From contig JAOAFE010000011.1 in NCBI GenBank assembly GCA_026416455.1, positions 1-62,268 of the forward strand: a DNA stretch of 62,268 nucleotides, given 5' to 3'. Every line of letters begins with the position of its first letter. The first letter of the stretch is position 1. This document shows, in pieces, positions 33,394 through 43,099 of the stretch. The notes beneath the pieces are model-generated. The model searched no databases. It was given only the letters and a program-made list of their open reading frames with translations, and was not told the origin of the DNA. The position numbers and the translations under genes were made by a program. This DNA is from Syntrophales bacterium. GTDB taxonomy: Bacteria > Desulfobacterota > Syntrophia > Syntrophales > UBA8958.

Positions 33394-34956
33394 TTACTTT
33401 TGGGCAACCTTTTCCCCGACTTTCAGAATCCGAGGCGTGATGAAGATAAGCAGCTCTCGTGAGGTCTTGGTTATTTCCTCCGACTTGAATAGCCATCCCA
33501 AAACAGGTATCTTAGATAGCCAAGGCACACCGGTCACCCCCTCCGACTCCTCCGTTTTCCTTACTCCACCAATCACCACGGTGTCTCCGTCTTTAATGGC
33601 AATCCGGGAATCGACCTTACTGGTGTAGATGGGCATGTTACCTGTGGCTGGATCTTTTTCCGCTTTATTGGCCCGGTCGTTTTGAGCCAGGATTTCCAAC
33701 AGGATATAATCGTCAACAATAACAGTTGGTTTGACTTGAAGGCGAAGTACAGCATCCTTATAAGTGGTAGAGGCAGGATTGGTTGAGGTTGCCGGTGTAA
33801 CAACAGGAATTTGCTCTCCTTGTTCGATAATTGCTTTCTCCCCGTCGGCAATCACCACCCGGGGGGCAGAGAGAACCTTCCCCGTTCCGTCTGCTTCAGC
33901 CACATTAATTCGGGCATTTAGGACCGCATTCGCCCCACCTACAATTACGCCGAAGGAGGGATTCAATGCCGTGGAAGCAAAATTGACTGCCAGGGGGCCA
34001 GCCGACGTAGCGGCAGAAACGAGGGCGATGCTGGTTGGCGTCAGCTGCGTCACTGGGGTAGAAACGGTAGTGGTCCCACCGGCAAAACCATAAGAATAAT
34101 TACCACCCCCAAAGGATCCGCGGAAGGCGCCACCCCATTGGACACCTAAGGTACGACTGAAGTTCGAACTCGTCTCTAAAATCTTCGCCTCGATGAGTAT
34201 TTGTCGAGTTTTCCCTTTTTCCGCCGCCTCCTTTTTTTGGACTTCCCTTTTAAACTCTTCCGCTTTAACGCGGCTTTCTTCCGCCGCTCTCTTCTCCGCT
34301 TCGTCCTTCTTTACCTTTTCATAAGACATAATCAAGATGATTCCATCCTGCTCCCTCTTCACGAGGCCATGGGTTTCCGCCACCGTATCTATCACCCTTT
34401 CCCAGGGGACGTTTTTCATTGTAAGTGTAACTTCCCCTTTGACCTCCGGGCTGACCGCGATATTGCGACCCGTCTGTTCAGCGAGAAGACGGAAAACAGC
34501 CCGAATGTCAGCCTTTTGAAAATCGACGCTGATTTTATCATCCCTGCCGACCGTAGGTTCAGAAGCGGCGAAAAATTCGACGATAACCTTTTTACCCTCC
34601 TCGCTTACTTTGAAGGGAATGGCCTTCTTCCAACCAATCTTTAATCGAACCCATCTGTTTGCACCTTCATTTATCTGTTCGGCCACAGCGTACTGAACTA
34701 CCGTCAATTTTCCCTCTCCCATTCGTCGGCGCATATCTTCGGGGGCAGAACAATTATCCAACCTAAGGCTGACCTCTTCCGGAGTGGTGGTATATGAGAC
34801 TTTAACTGGCTGCGAGAGAGAAACCGTAACCCTCTCTTTGGCACCGGATCTCGTAAACTCAATGCCTTCTACGTAAGCCACTTCTGCCGCCGCCACCCCT
34901 ACAACTACACATAAAGAGAGATAAACGACAAAGATAAATGCATATCTAAATTTCAT
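33394..34956 (-). CDS. pilQ: Type IV pilus secretin PilQ
   Basis: Outer membrane secretin of 520 residues, shorter than the 700-900 common elsewhere because only one AMIN domain (about 25-120) is present. A signal peptide opens the protein. An STN/N0-like domain follows (FQKADIRAVFRLLAEQTGRN near 148-167), then the secretin domain with VLSAPRVVIADGEKAIIEQG near 355 and GVPWLSKIPVLGWLFKSEEI near 477-496. A glycine, serine and threonine-rich insert lies near 275-300. Last gene of pilMNOPQ, overlapping pilP by 4 bases. Stops abut those of pilY1. Confidence 0.95.
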   Translation of the reverse strand: MKFRYAFIFVVYLSLCVVVGVAAAEVAYVEGIEFTRSGAKERVTVSLSQPVKVSYTTTPEEVSLRLDNCSAPEDMRRRMGEGKLTVVQYAVAEQINEGANRWVRLKIGWKKAIPFKVSEEGKKVIVEFFAASEPTVGRDDKISVDFQKADIRAVFRLLAEQTGRNIAVSPEVKGEVTLTMKNVPWERVIDTVAETHGLVKREQDGIILIMSYEKVKKDEAEKRAAEESRVKAEEFKREVQKKEAAEKGKTRQILIEAKILETSSNFSRTLGVQWGGAFRGSFGGGNYSYGFAGGTTTVSTPVTQLTPTSIALVSAATSAGPLAVNFASTALNPSFGVIVGGANAVLNARINVAEADGTGKVLSAPRVVIADGEKAIIEQGEQIPVVTPATSTNPASTTYKDAVLRLQVKPTVIVDDYILLEILAQNDRANKAEKDPATGNMPIYTSKVDSRIAIKDGDTVVIGGVRKTEESEGVTGVPWLSKIPVLGWLFKSEEITKTSRELLIFITPRILKVGEKVAQK

Positions 34957-35468
34957 GGTTTTCCCTCATCTTCTGCTGATTTCAAGACCCATTCTACCCG
35001 TCGCGCCTTGCCACCGCGCCCGGTCGCCCGTTCTTCGAGAATTATTTTTTTCTCGAGAATAGACACGATTTTTGATCGGTTCTCTCCGATGATCATGCCC
35101 ACGGTAAGGGGATAAAAACGCCCCGTAGGATCCACCACAATGGCAACTCTCTTCGTCTCATTCCCCGCTATTCCGACCAGACGAAAACTTTCGATGGGCA
35201 TACTGATTAGTGGCAAAGTCGATTCGAGGAGAGCCTTTTTTTTCTTCATTTCTTCTTCCAGCTTCTTTCTATCTACCGTGAGGTCGATAAACGGCCTGAA
35301 TGGATCGGCCTTACCCGTTCGGGAGTAGGTAAAGGTATCACCCGCCGTAGGTAAGCCCGAAGGTATAACGAAAGAAGGAGCGGCCGCTGGAGGTGCTGCC
35401 CAGGCGGCACTCCATGTTGCAGCGATGACCATCGCAACAAGGAAGAACAGATTATTTCTTTTTTTCAT
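34953..35468 (-). CDS. pilP: Type IV pilus lipoprotein-like PilP
   Basis: PilP of 171 residues. The ATG at 35466-35468 (AAGAAGG just before it) gives a signal peptide MKKRNNLFFLVAMVIAATWS. Longer in-frame starts inside pilO are unlikely. The HR-like beta domain contains SFRLVGIAGNETKRVAIVVD near 95-114. No lipobox cysteine is seen, so it may be soluble or anchored by its uncleaved N-terminus. It links the inner-membrane PilNO complex to PilQ. Confidence 0.88.
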   Translation of the reverse strand: MKKRNNLFFLVAMVIAATWSAAWAAPPAAAPSFVIPSGLPTAGDTFTYSRTGKADPFRPFIDLTVDRKKLEEEMKKKKALLESTLPLISMPIESFRLVGIAGNETKRVAIVVDPTGRFYPLTVGMIIGENRSKIVSILEKKIILEERATGRGGKARRVEWVLKSAEDEGKP

Positions 35469-36168
35469 CCTTCTTTTTTTCCGTTTCCTTGAACATGTAA
35501 GTTTTAAGGGTGCAGGAAGTGGCAATAACGCGTCTTTTGCCAGTCGTATATTTTCCCTCACCCATCTGGACATCGCTTACGTGCACTATCCGGGGAAGCT
35601 TGGCCACTCGGTCAAAAAAGTAAACCGTATCGACAAAATTGCCCACCACCTTCACCTTGACCGGAATCTCTTCGTAAAACTTATCTCCCTTATCCTTTGC
35701 CGAAGAGGTTCCTTTTTCTTCTTTCTTTTCCCCTTCCTCTGCCCGCTTATCCGACGGTTTCATGGCGGATCTAACCTCCTCACCCGGCTTTGCTTTGGTC
35801 GTATCCGGCTTTGGAGGGGCTGGCTCAAAGAGGAGAAATTCTAAACCCGCCTCTTTTCCTGCAACGGAGACGGCGTGAAAAAGCCCAGGTATTTCCCGGC
35901 GATCGGGCAGACGAATTACCGCCTCTCGAAACATCTCCTCAAGTTTTTTCACCTCTTTTAAGTATCGTTCTCTCTCTTTTACTACCCTTTCCCGGTCGGC
36001 AATCTTTTCATTCAACTCCTTAATCTGTCCTTTCAATTGAGAGCGCTTAGACATAACGGGCTCGAAGAGATAAAAATAGAAACCTATAGCGGCAAGCACG
36101 TACACTCCAACGACGAGCGCTATCCGTGTCTTTATGGGTATTTTTTTCCAGTCGTCAGCAATGGCCAT
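35452..36168 (-). CDS. pilO: Type IV pilus assembly protein PilO
   Basis: Protein of 238 residues. The ATG at 36166-36168 has AGGAGAG upstream. A short cytoplasmic part, one membrane helix (IALVVGVYVLAAIGFYFYLF, about 17-36), a coiled coil (residues 40-85) and a periplasmic domain fit PilO. A charged lysine and glutamate-rich insert lies near 125-160 and the C-terminus is lysine-rich. Forms the alignment complex with PilN and PilP. Confidence 0.92.
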   Translation of the reverse strand: MAIADDWKKIPIKTRIALVVGVYVLAAIGFYFYLFEPVMSKRSQLKGQIKELNEKIADRERVVKERERYLKEVKKLEEMFREAVIRLPDRREIPGLFHAVSVAGKEAGLEFLLFEPAPPKPDTTKAKPGEEVRSAMKPSDKRAEEGEKKEEKGTSSAKDKGDKFYEEIPVKVKVVGNFVDTVYFFDRVAKLPRIVHVSDVQMGEGKYTTGKRRVIATSCTLKTYMFKETEKKKDEKKK

Positions 36169-36178
36169 GTGAGCTCTC

Positions 36179-36727
36179 CTAAAACCCAGGTCTGAGAAGG
36201 CAGGACACATGAAACTGTTGGAGTTTCACCTGCGCTTCCTCTACTTGCTTCGACGAGACCAACTCTACCGATTGAATAAAGGGCGAGGTCTCCAGATTCT
36301 TCATGAGCTGGACAATGGCGAAGTTATCCCGTGCCTTTCCTTCTAGTTGTATACCCCCACTTCCCTGGATCAACTTCTCCAACCACACACTGCCGACGGG
36401 AACGTGATTAGCAATATCGGCGAGGAGTTTCACCGTGTAGATGCGCCCCCGTTCTAGTTCTCCTATGACGGCCAGTTTCCTCTCCAAAATCTGTTTTTCC
36501 TGCTTTATTCTGTCCACTTCCCCCACCATTTTATTCAGCGCAAGGAGGCGCGCTTCCTTCCCTTTCACCTCTTCCGCGAGGTAGGCAACCGATCTCTGAG
36601 CCCAGAGATAAAGAAAAGTGAGACACAAAAGAAACAAAATGGTTCCTGCCACAACAAGGGTAAGCTGCTTTACGTACGTCTCCTTCTTCGCAATTTCATG
36701 ATAGGGTAGTAAATTAATTTTTATCAT
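36179..36727 (-). CDS. pilN: Type IV pilus assembly protein PilN
   Basis: Protein of 182 residues opening MIKINLLPYHEIAKKE, the short cytoplasmic PilN motif that docks into PilM, followed by one membrane helix (about 23-43), a coiled coil and a periplasmic ferredoxin-like domain. It overlaps pilM by 4 bases (ATGA). Confidence 0.94.
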   Translation of the reverse strand: MIKINLLPYHEIAKKETYVKQLTLVVAGTILFLLCLTFLYLWAQRSVAYLAEEVKGKEARLLALNKMVGEVDRIKQEKQILERKLAVIGELERGRIYTVKLLADIANHVPVGSVWLEKLIQGSGGIQLEGKARDNFAIVQLMKNLETSPFIQSVELVSSKQVEEAQVKLQQFHVSCLLRPGF

Positions 36728-37839
36728 TTATCACCCACCCTCCTTAGGGCCAAACCCGTGACGACTGCCAAGCGAGGAGCCATATGTTTGAGATCTTCTG
36801 CTTCGGACAGTTTACGATTGAGCACGACGTTTCGGAAGGGATTGGCCAAAGAAACCGGTATCCGAAGGCGGTCGGACAACTCCTCCGGAAAACCGGACAG
36901 AAGGGCTCCTCCCCCAGAGAGGATGACTTCTTTTATATCTTCGTTTCCTTCATAGGTCGAACGGAAATAATCAATGGAACGCTCTATTTCCAACACAATA
37001 GGATCAGCGTAACTTAAAATTTCATGCTTAAAATCATTGCTCTGGCATGTGTCTTCTGGCCCATAAAGCTTGAGCTTCTCCGCTTCCTCAAAAGAAAGTC
37101 CGTATTGCGCCTCGATCGCTTCTGTTACATAGTTGCCACCGAGCGAAAAGTCACGCGTGAAAACAGAGGTGGCGTTTTTCACCACGTTAATATTAGTAAT
37201 GCTAGCCCCGATATTGATCAGCACGACTAAGTCTTGTTCGTCATATTCGTAGTTCCGCTCATACATGGTTTCTAAGGCAAAAGAATCCACATCTAGAATA
37301 AGGGGCTTGAGTCCTGCCAGCGTTACGGCTTCAACATAACTTTCGACAAATTCCTTTTTGGCAGCAACGATCACGACATCGAGCAAGTTGGGATTATGAA
37401 TATTTTGTCCCAGTACTTGAAAATCGAAGTTCACCTCATCCATATTGTCGAAGGGAAAATACTTGTTCGCCTCCTCGAGGATGGCCTCCCTCAACTCATG
37501 TTCGTCCATGTCACGAAAAGGGGCTTTTTTTATAATCACCGATTGGCCTGAAAGGGACATGGCTACTCCCATACCCTGGCATCGCGCCTCTTTGACGAGC
37601 CTCTTTATGGCTTCAACCAGCTTTCCTAAATCGGCAATCGCCCCCTCGGCCAGAACACCTTTTTCGAGGGGTATTTCACGATATTTCTCAACGGTCGCCC
37701 TGCCTCCCTTATCACTAATCTGCATGAGCTTTACGGCATGAGACCCGATATCGAGACCGACAATCTTACCCTTCTTGCCGGCAATTAAACCCCATACATC
37801 CAACCCAGAAATTTTCCCTATCAAATCGCCGATTGCCAT
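36724..37839 (-). CDS. pilM: Type IV pilus assembly ATPase-like PilM
   Basis: Actin/FtsA-like cytoplasmic protein of 371 residues. The ATG at 37837-37839 with AAGGGA upstream is preferred over a GTG 18 bases earlier. It has IVGLDIGSHAVKLMQI near 27-42 (phosphate 1), LINIGASITNINVV near 205 and EVILSGGGALLSGFPEEL near 305-322. It binds the PilN N-terminus inside the cell. First gene of pilMNOPQ, behind the ftsB-like gene. Confidence 0.95.
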   Translation of the reverse strand: MAIGDLIGKISGLDVWGLIAGKKGKIVGLDIGSHAVKLMQISDKGGRATVEKYREIPLEKGVLAEGAIADLGKLVEAIKRLVKEARCQGMGVAMSLSGQSVIIKKAPFRDMDEHELREAILEEANKYFPFDNMDEVNFDFQVLGQNIHNPNLLDVVIVAAKKEFVESYVEAVTLAGLKPLILDVDSFALETMYERNYEYDEQDLVVLINIGASITNINVVKNATSVFTRDFSLGGNYVTEAIEAQYGLSFEEAEKLKLYGPEDTCQSNDFKHEILSYADPIVLEIERSIDYFRSTYEGNEDIKEVILSGGGALLSGFPEELSDRLRIPVSLANPFRNVVLNRKLSEAEDLKHMAPRLAVVTGLALRRVGDK

Positions 37840-37862
37840 CTTTTCCCTTGGTCGCACTTATT

Positions 37863-38129
37863 CTAACGACTGAAGCGGTAAATAATATCCCCCTTTTTCA
37901 CCATTCCCAGTTCATCTCTTGCTATCTTTTCAATATACACAGGATCCGTTTTGAGAAGTTCAACCGTTCTTGCAAGATTGCTATTTTGAAGAGCCAGCTC
38001 GCAATTTGTCTGCTTGATTGCCGCCAGTCGCTGACGCAGAAAATAATTGTCTCGTAGACCTCGATTACCAAAAACGGTGATAATAAGAAAGATGAAGACA
38101 ATCACCAAAACGAAACGCCCGATTTTCAT
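37863..38129 (-). CDS. ftsB: FtsB/DivIC-type septum formation initiator
   Basis: Bitopic protein of 88 residues: membrane helix FVLVIVFIFLIITVFGNRGL near 6-25, then a coiled coil and the conserved KTDPVYIEKIARDELGMVKK near 60-79. In the divisome it joins FtsL and FtsQ. The ATG at 38127-38129 is chosen; a GTG one codon earlier is possible. It lies 23 bases from pilM, perhaps in one transcript. Confidence 0.85.
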   Translation of the reverse strand: MKIGRFVLVIVFIFLIITVFGNRGLRDNYFLRQRLAAIKQTNCELALQNSNLARTVELLKTDPVYIEKIARDELGMVKKGDIIYRFSR

Positions 38130-38188
38130 CACGCCCCCGATGCGGAATTGCGAGGATAAATAAATTTACAACAGGAAATTATAATTAA

Positions 38189-39376
38189 TCAATCATTATT
38201 TTCTCCTCTCCCCGATGGCAGTCTCATCTGCGGCTCGCCGAGAAAAAATTTTCCCTCCTCAATCCAATCTTTAAGGATGTAAGCAATTTCCCGAGCTTTA
38301 TAATAACTTGAAAGAGGCGCTGTCGGTACCTTTTTCCCCATAATGGTAATTTCACCACTTCGCAACTCTTTATAGCTAACCTCACCCAAACTTTTGACCA
38401 TTCCTTTTGGATAATCGACACTATAATCATATACCTGGGTAAAGATATCCTCGTCTTTCACCGCCGTAAAGCGGGCCATTTCTTCGTCAAGAATGGGAAT
38501 GGGAACCCCAATACCTACAAAAAGGGAAACTCCATATCCCTGGATGCTAGCCCCTACGAGCCAGCGGGGTGACATTTTCTTTAGATCACCAATGACGGCA
38601 ATGGTTCCAGCTCCAGATTTAGGCACCCCATTCGGACCCCGCGGTACGTGGGGATTATGTTGGGTGCCTGGCCAGGCGACAAAACCCTCGCCCCCACCCA
38701 AAAATATGCGCGTCCCTACTCCTATCGTTCTGTAGTAAGGATCATTGAAAAGAGGGCTGAGCTGACCAGATGTCGCATAATTAGCATTTCCCATGCGGGG
38801 ACGCAACATCCCCATATAGGTATAAATAGTCTTATCCGACATGTTTACGGCGCAACTATAATTTTGGTAAGCATTTCGAGGGTTAAAGAGAAAGGCATCT
38901 CTTAAGTCATGGATCGTAATGTTTTTTTCGAATCTCCGAGCGGGGTAGCAATCTGTCCCATAGCCTTCTGCCCGAAGGCGGATAACATTTCCCGCCACCA
39001 GGTCTTCAATGACGTGTCCGCCGCCATAGTTAAACTCCCCAGGGTAGACACTGTTTAAAGGGTCACCTTCTATTACCTCTGTGGCCCCTATGTAACAATC
39101 GACAGCTGCCAGACCGGCATAAGCGGGAACATCATTCAGCCAAACTCGATGTGCCTTGATCCTAGGAGATGTATGCCCGAAATTTATGAAGGCCCCAGAT
39201 GAACACATAGGGCTAAAAGTACCAGTTGTCACCACATCCACACGCCTAGCCGCTTCCACCTCTCCATGGCGCTCTACAATGTCTATCATTTCCTCGGCCG
39301 TCACCACAACGACACGTCCCTGACGTATCTTTTCATTAATCTCTGCGTAGGTTTTCTTTACTCGACGCTTTTTCAT
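38189..39376 (-). CDS. DUF39 homocysteine biosynthesis protein (sulfur insertion)
   Basis: Protein of 395 residues of the COG1900/DUF39 family, which in methanogens and many deltaproteobacteria helps turn aspartate semialdehyde plus sulfide into homocysteine. Family stretches: TTGTFSPMCSSGAFINFGHT near 50-69 with the conserved cysteine, GEFNYGGGHVIEDLV near 113, GTRIFLGGGEGFVAWPGTQH near 222-241 and GVPKSGAGTIAVIGDLKKMS near 249. The CBS domains found in some members are absent, and so is the usual ferredoxin-type partner gene. It lies 21 bases after the M16 protease. Confidence 0.88.
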   Translation of the reverse strand: MKKRRVKKTYAEINEKIRQGRVVVVTAEEMIDIVERHGEVEAARRVDVVTTGTFSPMCSSGAFINFGHTSPRIKAHRVWLNDVPAYAGLAAVDCYIGATEVIEGDPLNSVYPGEFNYGGGHVIEDLVAGNVIRLRAEGYGTDCYPARRFEKNITIHDLRDAFLFNPRNAYQNYSCAVNMSDKTIYTYMGMLRPRMGNANYATSGQLSPLFNDPYYRTIGVGTRIFLGGGEGFVAWPGTQHNPHVPRGPNGVPKSGAGTIAVIGDLKKMSPRWLVGASIQGYGVSLFVGIGVPIPILDEEMARFTAVKDEDIFTQVYDYSVDYPKGMVKSLGEVSYKELRSGEITIMGKKVPTAPLSSYYKAREIAYILKDWIEEGKFFLGEPQMRLPSGRGENND

Positions 39377-39397
39377 ACCTAGTCGACAATATCACAC

Positions 39398-40657
39398 CTA
39401 CATCCTCAAGACGTCAAGGAAAAACTCCCGTTCACAAAGAGGACCGACGGCAACGATCGTCATCACTTCCGGGGAAAACATCTCTCGGGCGAGCGTGCTG
39501 ATGTCCCCTTCACTCACCTGCTCCACTTCTTGCAGTATTTCTTCTTCCTCTAAAGGTCGACCAAAATAAATTTCCCCCCTCGCCAAGCGACTCATGCGGG
39601 TATCAGTGTTTTCCATACTGAGCAGATAATTGCCCTTAACTAGCTCCTTAGCATTTCTCAGCTCTTGCGATGTCACTCCTTCTTCTGCCACCTCCACAAG
39701 CCCTTTTAGTATCAATTCCAAAACTTCTTTTGCCTCTTTCACCCCCGTGCCGGCATAAACGCCCAACATACCAGCTTCCAAATAAGGCGCCCAAAAAGAA
39801 TGAATAGCGTAAGCCATTCCTCTTTTTTCCCTTATCTCTTGAAAGAGGCGAGAACTCATACTTCCGCCCAGGATCGTATTCAGGATAATAGCGGAATATC
39901 GGTTTTTCGCCGTAATAGAAGGAGCAGGAACGGCTATCATCATATGTACTTGCTCCAGATCTTTTTCCAGAACCGCGATTCGATGATTAAAAAAAGGGGG
40001 GGCCCTACGAGATGGTTTTTCGATGAAATCACCTAAACGGCCAAATGTGTTCTCACACAAATCGACAAGACGATCGTGATTTAAGCGCCCTGAGGCAGTG
40101 ACAATGACATTTCCGCCCCCGTAACGAGACCGAAAAAAACGCCAAATCCTTTCCCTGGTGAATCCACCAATCACTTCCCGCCGCCCCAGAATAGGAAAAC
40201 CAAGTTCATGGCCGTTCCAAAAATGGGTGTCACAGAAATCGTGGATAAAATCATCGGGCGTGTCCTCAAGGAGACTTATTTCCTGCTGGACAACGGACTT
40301 CTCGCGCTCGATGTCGTTTTCATCGAATTTTGGGTGAAGGAACATGTCTGCGAGTACATCGAGGGCAATTTCTAGACTGTAATCGGGAACTTTCACATAG
40401 AAGGAGGTTAATTCTTTACCGGTGGAGGCATTTATTATCCCCCCTACCGATTCAATGGACGATACTATTTCGAGGGCACTCCTTTTGGTCGTCCCTTTAA
40501 AGAGCATGTGCTCTATGAAGTGGGAAATACCATTATCTCTTTCCGTCTCATACCGTGATCCACAATTAACCCAGACCCCTAAGGAGACGGAACGAACGTA
40601 ATCAACTGCCTCGGAGACCACCCGCACGCCGTTTGGTAACACCGTTTTACGGTACAT
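39398..40657 (-). CDS. M16 zinc peptidase (processing-peptidase-like)
   Basis: Protein of 419 residues. The inverted zinc motif HFIEHMLFKGT near residue 46 (HxxEH) and the downstream glutamate in EREKSVVQQEISLLED near 118 show an active M16 catalytic half. The C-terminal inactive half contains RLFQEIREKRGMAYAIHSFW near 270. It overlaps pnp by 11 bases, the usual place next to pnp in bacteria. Substrates unknown. Confidence 0.93.
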   Translation of the reverse strand: MYRKTVLPNGVRVVSEAVDYVRSVSLGVWVNCGSRYETERDNGISHFIEHMLFKGTTKRSALEIVSSIESVGGIINASTGKELTSFYVKVPDYSLEIALDVLADMFLHPKFDENDIEREKSVVQQEISLLEDTPDDFIHDFCDTHFWNGHELGFPILGRREVIGGFTRERIWRFFRSRYGGGNVIVTASGRLNHDRLVDLCENTFGRLGDFIEKPSRRAPPFFNHRIAVLEKDLEQVHMMIAVPAPSITAKNRYSAIILNTILGGSMSSRLFQEIREKRGMAYAIHSFWAPYLEAGMLGVYAGTGVKEAKEVLELILKGLVEVAEEGVTSQELRNAKELVKGNYLLSMENTDTRMSRLARGEIYFGRPLEEEEILQEVEQVSEGDISTLAREMFSPEVMTIVAVGPLCEREFFLDVLRM

Positions 40658-42764
40658 TTTCTCCCAAGGCTTCTTTTCTGCTCAGTCTTATCTTCCCCTG
40701 TTTATCTATTTCCAGCACCTTGACTAGGATTTCATCTCCCTCCCGGACGATATCAGTGACCTTTCTAACTCGGTTACGGTCGAGTTGAGATATATGCACA
40801 AGGCCTTCCGTACCGGGTAATATTTCCACAATAGCCCCGAAATCCACCACTTTTTTTACCGTTCCCCGATAAATTCGGCCTACCTCCGCATCTTCCGTCA
40901 ACCATTTTACCATTTCCACCGCCCGGGCAGCAGCTTTGGCATCGTTGGAAGCAATTGTCACGGTACCATCGTCTTCTACATCGATGGTCACCCCTGTTTC
41001 GCTTATTATCTGCCTGATGTTCTTACCCCCGGCACCTATCACATCGCGTATCTTTTCTGGTTTAACCTTTACGGTCGTAATACGGGGAGCGTAAGCAGAT
41101 ATGTCTTTCCGCGGTTCCGGGAGAGTGCTCTTGAGCTTCTCGAGAATGAAGAGCCGACCTTCTCTAGCCTGAGCGAGGGCTTGCCGAAGAATATCAGACG
41201 TTATCCCATCAATTTTTATGTCCATCTGCATAGCCGTTACGCCCTTCTCTGTCCCGCATACCTTGAAATCCATGTCACCAGCGTGGTCTTCATCCCCTAA
41301 AATATCCGATAGGACGACTACCCTGTCTCCTTCTTTTAAAAGCCCCATGGCGATGCCTGCCACCTGGTCCCGAATGGGCACACCGCCATCCATAAGGGCC
41401 AAGGTACCACCGCAAACGGTTGCCATCGACGATGAACCATTAGATGACAGGATATCGGAGACCAAACGGATCGTATATGGAAACTTTTCCTTATCCGGTA
41501 GTATAGGTAACAGCGCTCTGCGCGCCAAGTTTCCGTGCCCTATCTCTCGACGGCCTGGACTTCTCAAGGGCTTGGCCTCACCCACACAGTAGGGAGGAAA
41601 ATTGTAATGAAGCATGAACGACCTCATCTCTTCCCCTAGGACAAAATCCAAACGTTGTTCATCCCCCGCCGTACCTAGCGTTAAAGTTACCAAGGCCTGT
41701 GTTTCTCCTCGATTGAAAAGAGCGGACCCGTGGGCCCTTGGAAGAATGCCCACTTCAGCGGTTATAGGCCTAATTTCTTTTTCTGTTCTACCATCTATGC
41801 GACGCCCCTCCTTGATAATCATCTCTCTCATCACGCGTCTTTCCAATCCATCGAGAACCTGATTGGCAGCAAAAAGACTACCCAAATTCTCTGAGGTGAC
41901 TTTTTCTAGTACCCGATCCCGCACCTCTCTCAGCATCGCCTGACGTTCTTGCTTTCTTGCCGTCCTGTAGGCGGACTGAATGCCTTGAACAGCCAGGTCT
42001 TCAATAGCCTGAATCAGATCGGGTGCGATCTCCACTTCCGTCACTGGCCTTTTCGGTTTTCCTACCGCGGCCCTTACGTTTTCCTGTAGCTCGATGACGG
42101 GTCTCATCGCTTCCAAGGCAAAACCGATGGCTTCAACTATCTCTTCTTCCCCAACTTCCTTTGCTTCCCCTTCCACCATTACGAGGTCTACAGTATAAGT
42201 TCCATCCGCCTGGAGGGTGCCTTTCCGACCGGAGATGAAAAGGTCCATTTCACTTTTTTCTAACTCATCTTGAGAAGGATTTACAATCAACCTTCCATCT
42301 ACTTTACCGAGACGAACACCTACCACCGGTCCTTTAAAAGGCACGTCGGAAATGCACAGGGCAGCCGAAGTCCCAATCATGGCAGCCACAGCAGGGTCAT
42401 TATCGGCATCGACGGAAAAAAGAGAAGCAATGATCTGGGTTTCGAAAAAGTACCCTTTGGGAATGAGAGGACGAATCGATCGATCAATCATTCGAGAGGT
42501 CAGAATCTCTCTTTCATTAGGGCGCCCTTCTCTTTTGAAAAACCCCCCGGGAATCTTTCCGGCGGCATAAGTTAGCTCTTGGTAATCAACCGTGAGTGGC
42601 AAGAAATCGAGTCCCTCTCGACCAGTCTTGGTAGAGACGACGGTGACCAAAACAACTGTGTCGCCGTACCGAACGAGACACGCACCATCTGCTTGACCGG
42701 CCATATAATTCGTTTTTATTGAAATTTCTCTCCCGGCAAATTCACACGCAAAAATATCGCTCAT
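40647..42764 (-). CDS. pnp: Polyribonucleotide nucleotidyltransferase (PNPase)
   Basis: Phosphorolytic 3'-5' exonuclease of 705 residues: two RNase PH domains (about 1-220 and 310-540) joined by a helical domain, a KH domain (IRDVIGAGGKNIRQIISETG near 561-580) and a C-terminal S1 domain (GTVKKVVDFGAIVEILPGTE near 627). FKREGRPNEREILTSRMIDR near 77 and CGTEKGVTAMQMDIKIDGIT near 510 are typical. Degrades mRNA in the cytosol. Follows rpsO after 32 bases, the widespread rpsO-pnp arrangement. Confidence 0.97.
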   Translation of the reverse strand: MSDIFACEFAGREISIKTNYMAGQADGACLVRYGDTVVLVTVVSTKTGREGLDFLPLTVDYQELTYAAGKIPGGFFKREGRPNEREILTSRMIDRSIRPLIPKGYFFETQIIASLFSVDADNDPAVAAMIGTSAALCISDVPFKGPVVGVRLGKVDGRLIVNPSQDELEKSEMDLFISGRKGTLQADGTYTVDLVMVEGEAKEVGEEEIVEAIGFALEAMRPVIELQENVRAAVGKPKRPVTEVEIAPDLIQAIEDLAVQGIQSAYRTARKQERQAMLREVRDRVLEKVTSENLGSLFAANQVLDGLERRVMREMIIKEGRRIDGRTEKEIRPITAEVGILPRAHGSALFNRGETQALVTLTLGTAGDEQRLDFVLGEEMRSFMLHYNFPPYCVGEAKPLRSPGRREIGHGNLARRALLPILPDKEKFPYTIRLVSDILSSNGSSSMATVCGGTLALMDGGVPIRDQVAGIAMGLLKEGDRVVVLSDILGDEDHAGDMDFKVCGTEKGVTAMQMDIKIDGITSDILRQALAQAREGRLFILEKLKSTLPEPRKDISAYAPRITTVKVKPEKIRDVIGAGGKNIRQIISETGVTIDVEDDGTVTIASNDAKAAARAVEMVKWLTEDAEVGRIYRGTVKKVVDFGAIVEILPGTEGLVHISQLDRNRVRKVTDIVREGDEILVKVLEIDKQGKIRLSRKEALGENVP

Positions 42765-42796
42765 AGGCTACTATTATCACCTTTCCTTGTTTTTTT

Positions 42797-43063
42797 TCAT
42801 CTTCTCAAGCCCAACCTTTGGATCAAGGCTCGGTAACGTTCTATGTCTTTGTTCTTTATGTACTCCAGAAGCCTCCGTCTCTGACCCACGAGCTTGAGCA
42901 GACCTCTTCTCGAATGATGATCTTTCTTATGGGTTTTAAAGTGTTCCGTAAGATACTCGATCCTTTCGGTCAGAATAGCCACTTGAACTTCCGGTGATCC
43001 AGTATCCTTTTCGTGCAGTCGAAATTTCTCAATAATCTCTTTCTTTTTTTCACTATTCAACAC
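42797..43063 (-). CDS. rpsO: 30S ribosomal protein S15
   Basis: Protein of 88 residues with the S15 core: [20 protein letters not shown] near 17-36, [20 protein letters not shown] and [20 protein letters not shown]. Binds the central domain of 16S rRNA. Lies between truB and pnp, 36 bases after truB. Confidence 0.97.
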   Translation of the reverse strand: MLNSEKKKEIIEKFRLHEKDTGSPEVQVAILTERIEYLTEHFKTHKKDHHSRRGLLKLVGQRRRLLEYIKNKDIERYRALIQRLGLRR

Positions 43064-43099
43064 CTTTCCTTCCTCCTGAAAATATATAGACTGCTGGTT

